From contig NC_015724.1 of NCBI RefSeq assembly GCF_000219215.1, positions 186,001 through 250,000 on the forward strand: DNA of 64,000 bases, given 5' to 3'. Positions 1 to 8,467 of this stretch are shown here, piece by piece (positions within the stretch are counted from its first letter, which is position 1; each line of letters starts with the position of its first letter). The position numbers and the translations under genes were made by a program. This DNA is from Cupriavidus necator N-1. Lineage in GTDB: Bacteria; Pseudomonadota; Gammaproteobacteria; Burkholderiales; Burkholderiaceae. The notes under the pieces were generated by a model, which was given only the letters and a program-made list of their open reading frames with translations, did not search any database and had not been told where the DNA came from.

Positions 1-264
1 GTTTTGGCGATGGATGATGCAGTGATGGTGCGAAAGATCGGCAAGCGTCTTAGGGGAGCCGAACCGCTCCAGGTATCCCGGCGATGCACAAATGAACCTC
101 CGGTTCGACATGATGCGGCGGGCCGAGAGCCGTCGGTCGGGAAGCGACCCAAACCGGATGGCCAAGTCAATACCGCTATCCACAAGGTCGACGGGACGGT
201 CTGTCACTTCAAGCTGAGCTTCCACGTGGGTATAGCGCTTGGCGAAATGCGGAGACGAGAGGCG
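1..264 (-). pseudogene. LysR-type regulator fragment (effector-binding domain), cut by left edge
   Basis: Read on the minus strand, this stretch encodes part of a LysR-family effector-binding domain, with the typical run TDRPVDLVDSGIDLAIRFG followed by an LSARRI segment and a CASPGYL segment. An in-frame TAG lies at 265-267, no start codon or helix-turn-helix precedes the domain, and the sequence upstream shows no LysR similarity. The N-terminal half is therefore missing, and the rest runs off the window. It is best read as a truncated relic. Homology is clear by eye; that it is non-functional is inferred from the missing DNA-binding half. Confidence 0.75.
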
Positions 265-529
265 CTATCGTCGCTCGGCCGAAGCAGAGTGTCGCGTTCA
301 CCCGGAGGAGTCCACGGGGTGTCTTCTCTTTTCGCGCTACGTGATCAGCGCGAACTCATTCCCCGATCCCACCTACAGCTACCGGGCAGCGAACCCTTGG
401 CGAAGTACGCGGTTGTGGATTCGACAGCTCGATGCTACAGATTGACGGAATCGTCCAGCCGCCAACTCCTTGCGTGAGGTTAGGCGTACGTTCATCCGGG
501 CCTGACTGCGAATCTGGTAAATGGCAACG
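265..529. other. Gene-free stretch
   Basis: No coding region with recognisable protein features was found between the LysR remnant and the IclR gene. Short open frames on both strands look like chance frames in GC-rich DNA. Confidence 0.4.
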
Positions 530-1378
530 CTACGGCTGCTGCAACTTTTCGCCGATGCACTTTGCCGCGGTGAGAAGTCCCACGGCGGCTTGCTGCTCCA
601 GCGCGTCTGCCGTGGCCGCGCTGGTCGCCAGGACGCAGGACAGCACCAGCAGCTCGGCGCCAGGCCGTCGGCGCAGCGGTACGCCAAGTGCCACCGTGTC
701 CGGACGCAAGACGTTGCGGCGCTTGACATAACCAAGTCGGGCAAATTCCTTGCGGAATACGTCAAATTCGTCGGCCTGCCGTGCCCAGCTCCCAGGCTCC
801 GCATATTCGATCTCGCGGATCGCGCGCTTGCGTTCGTCTGCCGTGGCTCCCACCAGCCAGGCCGTGCCGGCGGTGCTGGATACCAGTGGCAGCGTGAGGC
901 CCGTGCCGGGCTTGCGCTTGAGCACGTCACGCGTGGTAATGTTTTCCAGCGCGACAATACGCAGATGGTCTCGAACGCCGATCGCCACAGAGCCGTCGAT
1001 CAGGTCCGCCAGCTCCTTCATAGGGCCCGCCGCCAGCCGGCGCAGTTGCAGCCCCGCTAGCAGCGGGTAGCCCAGGCAGAGAATGCTCATCCCCAATCCG
1101 AAATCGCCGCTGTCTGGATGGCGACGCAGGTAGCCGAGCCTGACCAGGGTATGGGTCAGCCTGGAAACCGTAGGCTTTGGCAGACCGGTACGAGCCGCGA
1201 TCTCGGCATTGCCGAGTTCGGGGGAATCTGCGGAAAAGCACTGCAGGACGCGCAAGCCGCGCTCCAGGGTGCTGGCGAACTGCCGGTCTCCTGGCTCGCG
1301 CAGCACCGCCCGAGTCAAGTTCTGGGGCTTTCCGGCGCGGGCTGATGCACTGCGGTCTCGCGGAACGACGTTTGCCAT
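530..1378 (-). CDS. IclR-family transcriptional regulator
   Basis: A 282-residue IclR-family protein. The N-terminal winged helix-turn-helix lies at about residues 37-90 (TLERGLRVLQCF, then IAARTGLPKPTVSRL). The C-terminal IclR effector-binding domain follows, with the usual GxSVAIGVRD and SSTAGTAWL segments. It is the last gene of a minus-strand run (two Bug genes, two MBL-fold genes, an alpha/beta hydrolase), 84 bp after the hydrolase. Five IclR-like palindromes lie in promoter gaps of this neighbourhood at about 6.2, 7.3 and 10.7 kb, so it is the natural candidate to bind them. The effector is unknown. The family call is firm; the regulon assignment is inferred. Confidence 0.9.
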   Translation of the reverse strand: MANVVPRDRSASARAGKPQNLTRAVLREPGDRQFASTLERGLRVLQCFSADSPELGNAEIAARTGLPKPTVSRLTHTLVRLGYLRRHPDSGDFGLGMSILCLGYPLLAGLQLRRLAAGPMKELADLIDGSVAIGVRDHLRIVALENITTRDVLKRKPGTGLTLPLVSSTAGTAWLVGATADERKRAIREIEYAEPGSWARQADEFDVFRKEFARLGYVKRRNVLRPDTVALGVPLRRRPGAELLVLSCVLATSAATADALEQQAAVGLLTAAKCIGEKLQQP

Positions 1379-1462
1379 CGGTGGATACCTGGCGAAAGGG
1401 ATTAGGGGGCAAGCCGACAGTGTGCCACTGTCCGGCTACTTAAAGATGAAATTCGACCCCGC

Positions 1463-2371
1463 TCAAGCGGTATCCAGGCGGTCGTTAAGGAACTCGGTAA
1501 TCAGCCGGTTAACACGGGGGCCATGCTCGTGGATGACCCAGTGGCTTCCGTCCGGGATACGCTCGATCCTCAGGTCTGGCGCGAATTGCCTGAGGCCATC
1601 AATGCAGCCCATCAGCAAAAAACGGTCCCGTTCGCCCCAGATCACCAGAGTGGGAACGCTGAGTGTCATAGCCGCGGAGTCGAACACAACGCCTGCGGCG
1701 CCGCTGTCGCCCAGCGCCGCAGGGTGGAGCGGCGAGGCGCGATAGTAGTCGAGACCTGCCCGTACGGAACCTGGGCGGGACCAGGAGTGCCGGTAGCCAG
1801 CTTGAGTTGGCGCGTCGAGCCATTCCGGTTGCTGTCCGTCTTCCGCAAACATACCGAACAGATAAGCAAAGTCATTCGCGCAGATCTGCGCCAGCGCATC
1901 GTCGCCGATGAAGAAGTTCATGTAGGCGCTGGCAGCCTGCTGCGCCGGACTTTCCACCAATTCGCGGCGGTAGATCGCCGGATGGACGGCATTGATCATC
2001 ACCAGTCCATGCAAGCGGGCGGGGTTAGCCAGCGCAACGGCGCACGCGATGGCACCACCCCAGTCATGGCCGACCAGCACGCACTGGGGGTAGCCAAGGT
2101 GGTCGATCAAGGCAAGTATGTCGGCCACCATATGACCGGCCCGGTAGCCCTTCACATCTACCGGGCCAGCGGATTCGTTGATGCCCCGCGTATCGAGCGC
2201 GACCGCATAGTAGTGAGGGCCAAAGGCCTCAAGCTGGTGGTGCCAGGCCTGCCAGTTCTCGGGAAAACCATGCACGAACAGCAGCAGCGGATGGCCTGGC
2301 TCGCCGCAGCTTGCATAGTGCATATCGAAGCCGTTGAGCATGACATGGTGATGACGGATATCCACGTGCAT
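1463..2371 (-). CDS. Alpha/beta hydrolase, epoxide hydrolase/haloacetate dehalogenase-like
   Basis: A 302-residue alpha/beta hydrolase. The oxyanion motif HGFPE is at residues 34-38, the nucleophile elbow GHDWGG puts Asp103 as nucleophile, and a C-terminal GSHW motif (His277) would be the catalytic base. Asp in place of Ser at the elbow is the pattern of epoxide hydrolases and haloacid dehalogenases rather than ordinary esterases. The start is 16 bp after the stop of the upstream MBL-fold gene, which suggests co-transcription. The substrate is unknown; a ring-opening or ester-hydrolysis step in the pathway encoded by this run is an inference. Confidence 0.85.
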   Translation of the reverse strand: MHVDIRHHHVMLNGFDMHYASCGEPGHPLLLFVHGFPENWQAWHHQLEAFGPHYYAVALDTRGINESAGPVDVKGYRAGHMVADILALIDHLGYPQCVLVGHDWGGAIACAVALANPARLHGLVMINAVHPAIYRRELVESPAQQAASAYMNFFIGDDALAQICANDFAYLFGMFAEDGQQPEWLDAPTQAGYRHSWSRPGSVRAGLDYYRASPLHPAALGDSGAAGVVFDSAAMTLSVPTLVIWGERDRFLLMGCIDGLRQFAPDLRIERIPDGSHWVIHEHGPRVNRLITEFLNDRLDTA

Positions 2372-2387
2372 GACTGGGATCCTCTAC

Positions 2388-3698
2388 TCAGTTCCAGGAG
2401 AAGTCGGCCGGCGGATCTTCCGCGCTGGTGCTGCCGATCGGCAGGCCGAGCAAGTCTTCGGCGCTGCTAAGCAGGATCTGGCGCGAGACGATCGAGCGCA
2501 TCTGCTCGGCGCGCTGGCGGCACAGCGCTGCCTTCAGCGCGCGCGCAGCTATCACTTCCGGGATGACCGGATCCGCCAGCGCAAGCAGGTCGATGACATG
2601 CAGCGCGAGCTGGGTATCGCCTTCTGCCTGCAGCCTGCGGGCCTCATCGAGCACGTGACCCGGGTTGCCCAGGGCGGACAGCACGGCGTTCGCCGCCTCG
2701 GCAGGCCGGGCCGGGTGCAGGTGGGTGGGATTGCGATCCCACCAGCCGTTCTCCATGCGCCAGATTTCCCGGACGATGTACTCGGGATCGCCATAGATCG
2801 GCCGCATCCATTTGTGACCAAACAGCGCCTCTGGGTACACCATGTCGTGCAGGATCTCGCGCTCGTTCATGCCGGCGTTCATGCGCTCTACCACCGCATC
2901 GCGCAAGTACCGCAGCGCGCGGATGGGCACTTGGAACGCGTCATGGATCTCCTGCGGATCGGTAATCGGGTCGCCAAACTCGGGGAGAACCTGTGTCGGG
3001 TTCAGTGCATAGAGGCGCTCCAGCGTGTTTGCCCAGCGCAGCGGGTCGCGGATGGTACGCAGCGGCGTGCCAACGTTGGGAATGCTGCGGATCATCGAGG
3101 CGCCGCCATAGAGGAAGCGCGACTCGGGGAGCCACACTGCCAGCGCGTCGTCCGTTTCGGACGGTGCGGCGATCAGCTCAATGCGGCGGTCGCCACCGTC
3201 GATCACCATGCGGCTGTCGAACGTCTGGTCCGGCATCGGGTAGCTGTCTGCCGATGCCGGACGCATGGTCTTGCGGAACTGGCGGCTGTTCAACCACGCC
3301 TGCAACTGCGCGGTCTCCGTATAGCGCCGGTAGCGCGCCGGCACGCCGGCCTGGGCGATCAGCGCGGGCCGGATCTCGCCGCGTTCCGCCGCGTGTTCCT
3401 GCCACAGCCTGGCACCCGCGTTGTAGCCGCTGTGGCCATGGCTGTAGACAATGGCCAGGACCGGCGCCGCGGACAACTCGCGCAAGCGCGTGATCATGGC
3501 ACGCGTCACGCCACCGCCGGGGCCGGCGTCGACGATCACCACGCCGCGCGCCGTCTCGATGGCCAGGGAATTGCCCTGTCCGCCAAGCGTATGGACACCA
3601 GGGATCAGGTTCGTAAAGTACTCGCTGCGCACTAGCACGCCCAGGCCGGCATTCGGCTTGACGCGTTCTTCAATGGCTTGCGTGGTATTGGCTTGCAT
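2388..3698 (-). CDS. MBL-fold hydrolase with alkyl-sulfatase-type dimerisation region (paralog 1)
   Basis: About 436 residues, starting at the ATG at 3698; the open frame extends upstream but without family-like sequence. The N-terminal part has the MBL-fold strand HTLGGQGNSLAIE and the VDAGPGGG turn. The metal motif is unusual: HGHSGY at residues 87-92, where HxHxDH is expected. Later come the SETDDALAVWLPE segment and a helical region resembling the dimerisation domain of SdsA1/BDS1-type alkyl sulfatases. The next gene upstream is a close paralog with the same motif change, which argues for descent from one ancestor. The fold is confident; the reaction and metal content are unknown. Confidence 0.8.
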   Translation of the reverse strand: MQANTTQAIEERVKPNAGLGVLVRSEYFTNLIPGVHTLGGQGNSLAIETARGVVIVDAGPGGGVTRAMITRLRELSAAPVLAIVYSHGHSGYNAGARLWQEHAAERGEIRPALIAQAGVPARYRRYTETAQLQAWLNSRQFRKTMRPASADSYPMPDQTFDSRMVIDGGDRRIELIAAPSETDDALAVWLPESRFLYGGASMIRSIPNVGTPLRTIRDPLRWANTLERLYALNPTQVLPEFGDPITDPQEIHDAFQVPIRALRYLRDAVVERMNAGMNEREILHDMVYPEALFGHKWMRPIYGDPEYIVREIWRMENGWWDRNPTHLHPARPAEAANAVLSALGNPGHVLDEARRLQAEGDTQLALHVIDLLALADPVIPEVIAARALKAALCRQRAEQMRSIVSRQILLSSAEDLLGLPIGSTSAEDPPADFSWN

Positions 3699-3781
3699 CT
3701 GGGTGACTCCGCGTTGTTGGAGGCGCGCTGGCGCGCCCCGGTCGATTGCCCGACTAGATCGGGCAGATTTATCGTGCCGGT

Positions 3782-5050
3782 CTACTGCCATGCATAGCCG
3801 GCATCGCCGCGCGCACGTTCGGCGGCGCCGACGGGACGGTCGAGCAATTCGTCGGCGGCGCTGAGATAGAGGTGGCGCGACACCACCGAAGTCATAGGCT
3901 GGGCCCGGCCTTCGCACAGTGCCGCCTTCAACTCGCGCGCCTGTTTCGATACCGGGTCGCCGTCATCATCGCTGGCGAGCAGGTCGATGACATGCAGGGC
4001 CAGTTGCAACTCGCCTGCCGCCTGCAACTCACGGGTGCGTGCCAGTACCCGCTCCGGGTTGGCCAGTGCTCGCCGGACGGCCGCAGCCGCCTTTGCGGGC
4101 GCGGCCGGATGAAGGTCAGTCGGATTGCGGTTCCACCAGCCGTTCTCAGAGCGCCAGATGTCATGCATGATGTACGCTGCGCAGCCATACGTTGGCTTCA
4201 TGAAGCGGCTGCCGAACAGTTCGTCTGGCAGCGGCACATCGTTGATGATGTCGTTCTCGCTCATGCCCGCATTCATCCTGGCCACTACTTCCCGGCGTAA
4301 GTAGCGCAGCGCGCGTGCCGGTACAGTCAGGGCCTCATGGATCTCCGCCGCATCCGTCACTGGCTTGCCGAACTCGGGGATCAGCACCGCCGGCGCTAGC
4401 TCGGCGAATCGCTCCAGCGTCTGCGCCCAGCGCATTGGATCGCGATAGATGCGGTACGGCGAACCGACATTCGGGCAGGTCTTGATGAAAGCGTTAGAGC
4501 CGTAGAGCGTGCGTGCATCGGGTATCCACACCGCCGTGCCATCGTCAGTCTCCGAGGGCGCGTGCATCAACACCACATGCCGCTCGGTGCCCGTCAGGGC
4601 CAGCCGGTCCTGATAAGTCAGCGTAGGCATCTGGAACCAGTGCGCGGGCGGCGTGGCGGGATAGTCGCTGCGAAATTGCCGGACATTGGTATAGGCCTGC
4701 AAGCCGCCAGTCTCGCGATAGCGCCGGTAGCGCGCCGGCAGGTTGGCATGCGCGACCAGTTGCGGGGTCGGGTCGCCCCGCCTGGCGGCTTCGGCCAGCC
4801 ATTGCCGCACGCCGTTGTTGTAGCCCATATGGCCGTGACTGTAGACGATATAGGCCACCGGCTTGTCCAGGCTGGCGCGCAATTGCGCAATCATGGCGTC
4901 GGTAATGCCGCCGCCGGGGCCGGCGTCCACCAGGAGCAACGTGGCGCCAAGGTCGACCACCACGGAGTTGCCCTGGCCGCCAAGCGTGTACACGCCGTCG
5001 GCGTGGCACGCCAGCGCCTGTTTGACCATCAGGATGTTGCTTGTGTCCAT
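3782..5050 (-). CDS. MBL-fold hydrolase with alkyl-sulfatase-type dimerisation region (paralog 2)
   Basis: About 422 residues. The ATG at 5050 is preceded by a good ribosome site (GCAGGAGGAAGAC), which fixes the start well inside the longer open frame. It parallels paralog 1 over its whole length: YTLGGQGNS, VDAGPGGG, then HGHMGY at residues 72-77, SETDDGTAVWIPD, and the CPNVGSPYRIYRDPMRWAQ region. It lies 83 bp before paralog 1 and 52 bp after a Bug gene, all on the minus strand. Both paralogs carry Gly-Tyr where the canonical motif has Asp-His, so they may bind one metal, another metal or none. They could form a heterodimer, which is speculation. Confidence 0.8.
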   Translation of the reverse strand: MDTSNILMVKQALACHADGVYTLGGQGNSVVVDLGATLLLVDAGPGGGITDAMIAQLRASLDKPVAYIVYSHGHMGYNNGVRQWLAEAARRGDPTPQLVAHANLPARYRRYRETGGLQAYTNVRQFRSDYPATPPAHWFQMPTLTYQDRLALTGTERHVVLMHAPSETDDGTAVWIPDARTLYGSNAFIKTCPNVGSPYRIYRDPMRWAQTLERFAELAPAVLIPEFGKPVTDAAEIHEALTVPARALRYLRREVVARMNAGMSENDIINDVPLPDELFGSRFMKPTYGCAAYIMHDIWRSENGWWNRNPTDLHPAAPAKAAAAVRRALANPERVLARTRELQAAGELQLALHVIDLLASDDDGDPVSKQARELKAALCEGRAQPMTSVVSRHLYLSAADELLDRPVGAAERARGDAGYAWQ

Positions 5051-5102
5051 TGTCTTCCTCCTGCGAGCGGTGCCGTGCCTGGCACCGGAATTCGAAATGC
5101 CT

Positions 5103-6089
5103 TTATTCCTGGCGGTAGCCGCTGGTGCGCACGATGTCGCCCCATCGCTTGTAATCGCTCGCCACTTGCCGGCCAAAGCGAGCAGCATCCATCGCGCTGG
5201 CCGGTTCGGCCCCCAGCGTGTTGAGGCGCTCCATGACCTCCGGTGTGTTCACCAGCTTGACGAGTTCGGCGTTGAGGCGTTTCACCACGGCGTCAGGCGT
5301 CTTGGCCGGCGCGAACGCGCCCATCCATCCATCGCTGGAAATCTCTGGGTAACCGAGTTCCGCGAACGTGGGCACGTCGGGCAACAACCTGGTGCGGGTG
5401 GCGGAGGTCACCGCATAGGCGCGCAGCTTGCCGGCCTTCACCATAGGCAGCACGGTGGCTTGCCCATCGAAGATCAACTGGACCTGGCCACCGACCACGT
5501 CGCCGATGGCTGGTGCCGAACCCTTGTAGCCAACATGCAGCAGGTCGATCTTTTCGTGCCGGTTGAGCAGCAGGCCGGCAAAATGGCTCCAGGTTCCCGG
5601 GCTGAAGGAGGCATACGAAACGGTATTGGGATGGGTGCGCGCATAGGCCACCACTTCCTTGACGTTGCGCGCCGGGAAGGCCGCATTGCCCGCAAAGACC
5701 AGCGGGCCATTGGCTAGCGCAGCCACGGGCACCAGATCGCGCAGCGGATCGTAGCGGACTGTCGTGTAGTGCGGAACCACCACCACCGGCGCCTGAATGG
5801 TCACCAGCACCGTATAGCCATCGGGGTCGGCGCGCACGACCGATTCCGCGGCGAGGGCGCCCGATGCGCCTGGCTTGTTGTCTATGACAACGGCCTGCCC
5901 TAGCGATTTGCTGAGCTTCTCACCCAACGCCCGCGCCAGTAGGTCGGTGCTGCCACCCGGCGGAAATGGAACCACCAGGCGTACTGGCCGGCTAGGCCAT
6001 GGCGTCTGCGCTGCCACAGGCTGGACGATCAGGCACATTGCGGTTGCCGCGATCATGGCCAAGCGGGGTCGACGTCCGAAACTGCTCAT
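5103..6089 (-). CDS. Bug/TctC-family periplasmic solute-binding protein
   Basis: A 328-residue Bug-type receptor with an N-terminal signal peptide (about residues 1-27, ending in VAAQ). The family core follows: WPSRPVRLVVPFPPGGSTD, then VVIDNKPGASG, and later YKGSAPAIGDVVGGQVQLI. Bug proteins bind carboxylates and related small molecules in the periplasm, either for TctAB permeases or as sensors. No TctA or TctB gene is present in the window, so it may work with a permease elsewhere. It sits between another Bug gene and the MBL pair on the same strand. One of the 15-bp palindromes lies about 110 bp upstream of its start. Confidence 0.9.
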   Translation of the reverse strand: MSSFGRRPRLAMIAATAMCLIVQPVAAQTPWPSRPVRLVVPFPPGGSTDLLARALGEKLSKSLGQAVVIDNKPGASGALAAESVVRADPDGYTVLVTIQAPVVVVPHYTTVRYDPLRDLVPVAALANGPLVFAGNAAFPARNVKEVVAYARTHPNTVSYASFSPGTWSHFAGLLLNRHEKIDLLHVGYKGSAPAIGDVVGGQVQLIFDGQATVLPMVKAGKLRAYAVTSATRTRLLPDVPTFAELGYPEISSDGWMGAFAPAKTPDAVVKRLNAELVKLVNTPEVMERLNTLGAEPASAMDAARFGRQVASDYKRWGDIVRTSGYRQE

Positions 6090-6199
6090 GCTCGTCTCCT
6101 CAGGAGGCGCCGTTGCGCGCCGTTGTTCCTTAGTTCACTGTTTAGCGGGAATGTCCGGGAAGCCATCGTAGAAGGCAGGAGGTTCGTTATGTGAAATGA

Positions 6200-6214
6200 T
6201 TTCGCATATCGAAA
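6200..6214. promoter_or_regulatory. IclR-type palindromic operator, site 1
   Basis: TTTCGCATATCGAAA has perfect five-base arms around a 5-bp centre. It lies between two Bug genes, upstream of the one starting at 6089. The identical 15-mer recurs at 7281 and 10745. Confidence 0.65.
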
Positions 6215-6220
6215 CACTGG

Positions 6221-7189
6221 TTACTCCAACACGATGCCTGCACGCTTGATGACAGCGGACCATTTGGCAACCTCGCCGCCGATAAAGTCAGCAAAGGCCT
6301 CACTCGATCCGCTCTCCGGTTGGAGTCCGAGGTTGACGAGACGCTCTTTGTTGCCGGGATCCGCCAGAACGGCATTGACGTCGCGGTTGAGTTGCTGGAC
6401 GACAGCCGGCGGCGTGCCCGCCGGTGCGAGCAGGCCGAACCAGCCATAGCCTATGACCGTCGGATAACCGAGTTCGGAAAAGGTCGGGGCTTCCGGATAG
6501 ATCGGTGAGCGTTGTTCGGAGGCGATTGCAATCACGCGCAGCCGGCCCGCCTTGATAAAGGGAAGAGCGCTGGTGATGGCCGTGAGCGTGGCGTCAACCC
6601 GCCCGGCGAGCAGTTCGGTGTAGGCCGTGGCATCCCCGCGATACTGCACGTTCAGTAGTTTGAAGCCGGCTGCGTTGGCGAGGAGTTCGGATGCCAGATG
6701 CGGGGCAGCCCCGACGCCAGTACCGGCGAAGGTCACACCATCCTTTTTCTCGCGGGCAAAGCTGACGAAATCGGCCAGGTTGCGAATGGGCGATGCCGCG
6801 TTGACGATCAGGAACAGCGGCGCCACCACACGCGGCCCGATGGCGATGAAGTTCTTGCGGATGTCGTAGTGCCCCTTGATCCCGGCCGCTTCGTTGATGG
6901 CGAATGGCGCGGCTGCATACAGCAGCGTGTAGCCGCCAGGCTGCGCCCCGGCGACCATCTCATTGGCGACCCGGGTGGCGGCTCCTGGCTTGTTCTCGAC
7001 CACGAACTGCTGGCCATACTTCTTGCCCAGGCCTTCCGCGATGATGCGCGCGGAGATGTCGTTGGAGCCGCCGGGGCCATAGGGGGAAACCATCCGGACC
7101 GGCTTGGACGGGTAAGTCTGGGCACTGGCGACACCTGGCAGCGTGAGGCAGGCAGCCAGGGCCGCGGTGGCGAACGATCGAAACGTCAT
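6221..7189 (-). CDS. Bug/TctC-family periplasmic solute-binding protein
   Basis: A 322-residue Bug protein. The start at 7189 is chosen because an AGGAGGAGAC ribosome site precedes it and a clean signal peptide follows (MTFRSFATAALAACLTLPG, cleavage near ASAQ). The mature part opens with TYPSKPVRMVSPYGPGGSND and contains VVENKPGAATRVANEMV. It is probably the first gene of the minus-strand run, with two palindromic operators in its promoter gap. Its ligand cannot be predicted from sequence. The N-terminal part of the longer open frame upstream of 7189 is not credible coding sequence. Confidence 0.9.
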   Translation of the reverse strand: MTFRSFATAALAACLTLPGVASAQTYPSKPVRMVSPYGPGGSNDISARIIAEGLGKKYGQQFVVENKPGAATRVANEMVAGAQPGGYTLLYAAAPFAINEAAGIKGHYDIRKNFIAIGPRVVAPLFLIVNAASPIRNLADFVSFAREKKDGVTFAGTGVGAAPHLASELLANAAGFKLLNVQYRGDATAYTELLAGRVDATLTAITSALPFIKAGRLRVIAIASEQRSPIYPEAPTFSELGYPTVIGYGWFGLLAPAGTPPAVVQQLNRDVNAVLADPGNKERLVNLGLQPESGSSEAFADFIGGEVAKWSAVIKRAGIVLE

Positions 7190-7280
7190 TGTCTCCTCCT
7201 TGTTTTCTGGCAAGCGCGTGGCAAGCCGTTGGAAGTGTGAGAGACAGCTTAGGAGCGCAATGTCGTGGCACGGTGAATGA

Positions 7281-7295
7281 TTTCGCATATCGAAA
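7281..7295. promoter_or_regulatory. IclR-type palindromic operator, site 2
   Basis: TTTCGCATATCGAAA, identical to sites at 6200 and 10745. It lies in the 254-bp gap between divergent Bug genes starting at 7189 and 7444. Confidence 0.65.
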
Positions 7296-7314
7296 CATCG
7301 TCGAGGACCCGGTG

Positions 7315-7329
7315 TTTCGGATAGCGAAA
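7315..7329. promoter_or_regulatory. IclR-type palindromic operator, site 3 (variant)
   Basis: TTTCGGATAGCGAAA keeps both TTTCG and CGAAA arms but changes the centre. Its centre is 34 bp from that of site 2, in the same divergent promoter gap. Confidence 0.55.
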
Positions 7330-7443
7330 TGTTGACCGTCTGGATTCGACAGGCGCCGTAGGATCGTCCGACCCGTGGGGGGCGTGGGGGGGAAGTGCCG
7401 CCATTGCCCAAGCAGCGGGATCAGAAAAAACCGACAGGAGACA

Positions 7444-8415
7444 ATGATGACGATGTCCATTGGCAAATTGCTTGCCGCCCCGGTGGCCTGCCTGGTGCTC
7501 GCGCCCATGGCCCATGCCGATCCCTATCCCAGCAAGCCGATCCGGCTGATTGTGCCCTTTCCTGCTGGAGGCGGTACTGACACGGTAGCCCGCATGATGG
7601 CCGAGCGGCTGCAGCAATCGCTCAAGCAGACGGTGGTGGTGGAGAACCGCGCCGGGGCGGGCGGCACCATCGGCACCAGCTATGCGGCGCAAGCCGAGCC
7701 CGATGGCTACACCATTGTGCTCGGCATTTCGGCGACCATGGTGATGGCGCCGTTTCTCTATCCCAATGCCGCGTACACGGCCAACCAGCGCTTTGCCGCG
7801 CTGGGACAGATCGGGACGGTGTCCAACATGCTAGTGGTCAATCCCGCGTTTCCCGCACACAACCTGAAGGAACTGGTTGCGGCCGCCAAGGCCAGGCCCG
7901 GGCAGATCAATTACGGCTCCTGGGGACTGGGCTCGGGCGGGCATTTGTGCGCGGAAATCCTGATGCGCGCGAAGGGCATCACTATGACGCACGTGCCCTA
8001 CAAAGGCACGGCCCCCGAACTGGCCGACGTGCTCGGCGGCACCATCATGGTCGCCATGGTGGACTCCACGACATCCGCGCCATATGTCCAGGCTGGCAAG
8101 CTGCGCGCGCTGGCCGCGTGCACGGAGCGGTCATCCAACCTGCCCGATGTGCCCGGCCTGAAAGACGAAGGCGTGAGCTTCGACAGCAGCTTCTGGTACG
8201 GCCTGTTCGCCCCGGCGGGCACGCCCGCACCTGTCCTGAGCCGCCTGCGAGAAGAAGTGGGCCAGATCCTCAAGCAGCCCGCCGTGGCGGCGCGCCTGAA
8301 GGATCTGGGCATCCAGGCCACCAACCTGTCGCCGGCGCAGTTCGAGGAGGTGGTGCGCCGCGACTATGCCGGCTGGGGCAAGCTGATTCGGGAGGCGGGC
8401 ATCAAGGCCGAGTGA
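7444..8415 (+). CDS. Bug/TctC-family periplasmic solute-binding protein
   Basis: A 323-residue Bug protein starting at the ATG at 7444, preceded by GACAGGAGACA. The signal peptide ends near AHA (about residue 22), followed by DPYPSKPIRLIVPFPAGGGTD and VVVENRAGAGGTIGTSYA. It is transcribed away from the other two Bug genes of this regulon across a gap with two operators. Three solute-binding proteins in one small regulon suggest several related ligands or one ligand bound by paralogs of different affinity. It ends convergently with the acyl-CoA synthetase gene. Confidence 0.9.
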   Translation: MMTMSIGKLLAAPVACLVLAPMAHADPYPSKPIRLIVPFPAGGGTDTVARMMAERLQQSLKQTVVVENRAGAGGTIGTSYAAQAEPDGYTIVLGISATMVMAPFLYPNAAYTANQRFAALGQIGTVSNMLVVNPAFPAHNLKELVAAAKARPGQINYGSWGLGSGGHLCAEILMRAKGITMTHVPYKGTAPELADVLGGTIMVAMVDSTTSAPYVQAGKLRALAACTERSSNLPDVPGLKDEGVSFDSSFWYGLFAPAGTPAPVLSRLREEVGQILKQPAVAARLKDLGIQATNLSPAQFEEVVRRDYAGWGKLIREAGIKAE

Positions 8416-8438
8416 GTTGTTGTGAAGCGCGTGCCGGG

Positions 8439-8466
8439 CCGCCCGTGCTTCGCTTGCGCCGGGCGG
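8439..8466. terminator. Possible bidirectional terminator hairpin
   Basis: A 7-bp inverted repeat (CCGCCCG ... CGGGCGG) lies in the gap between convergent genes ending at 8415 and 8468. There is no clear T-tract, so the call is modest. Confidence 0.35.
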
Positions 8467-8467
8467 A

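Noticed and set aside
2370..3635. A 421-codon plus-strand open frame opposite MBL paralog 1
   Set aside because: It is the antisense image of a gene with clear family motifs and shows no protein features of its own.
7375..7443. An upstream in-frame start for the plus-strand Bug gene
   Set aside because: It would bury the signal peptide and overlap the operator region; the ATG at 7444 has the ribosome site.
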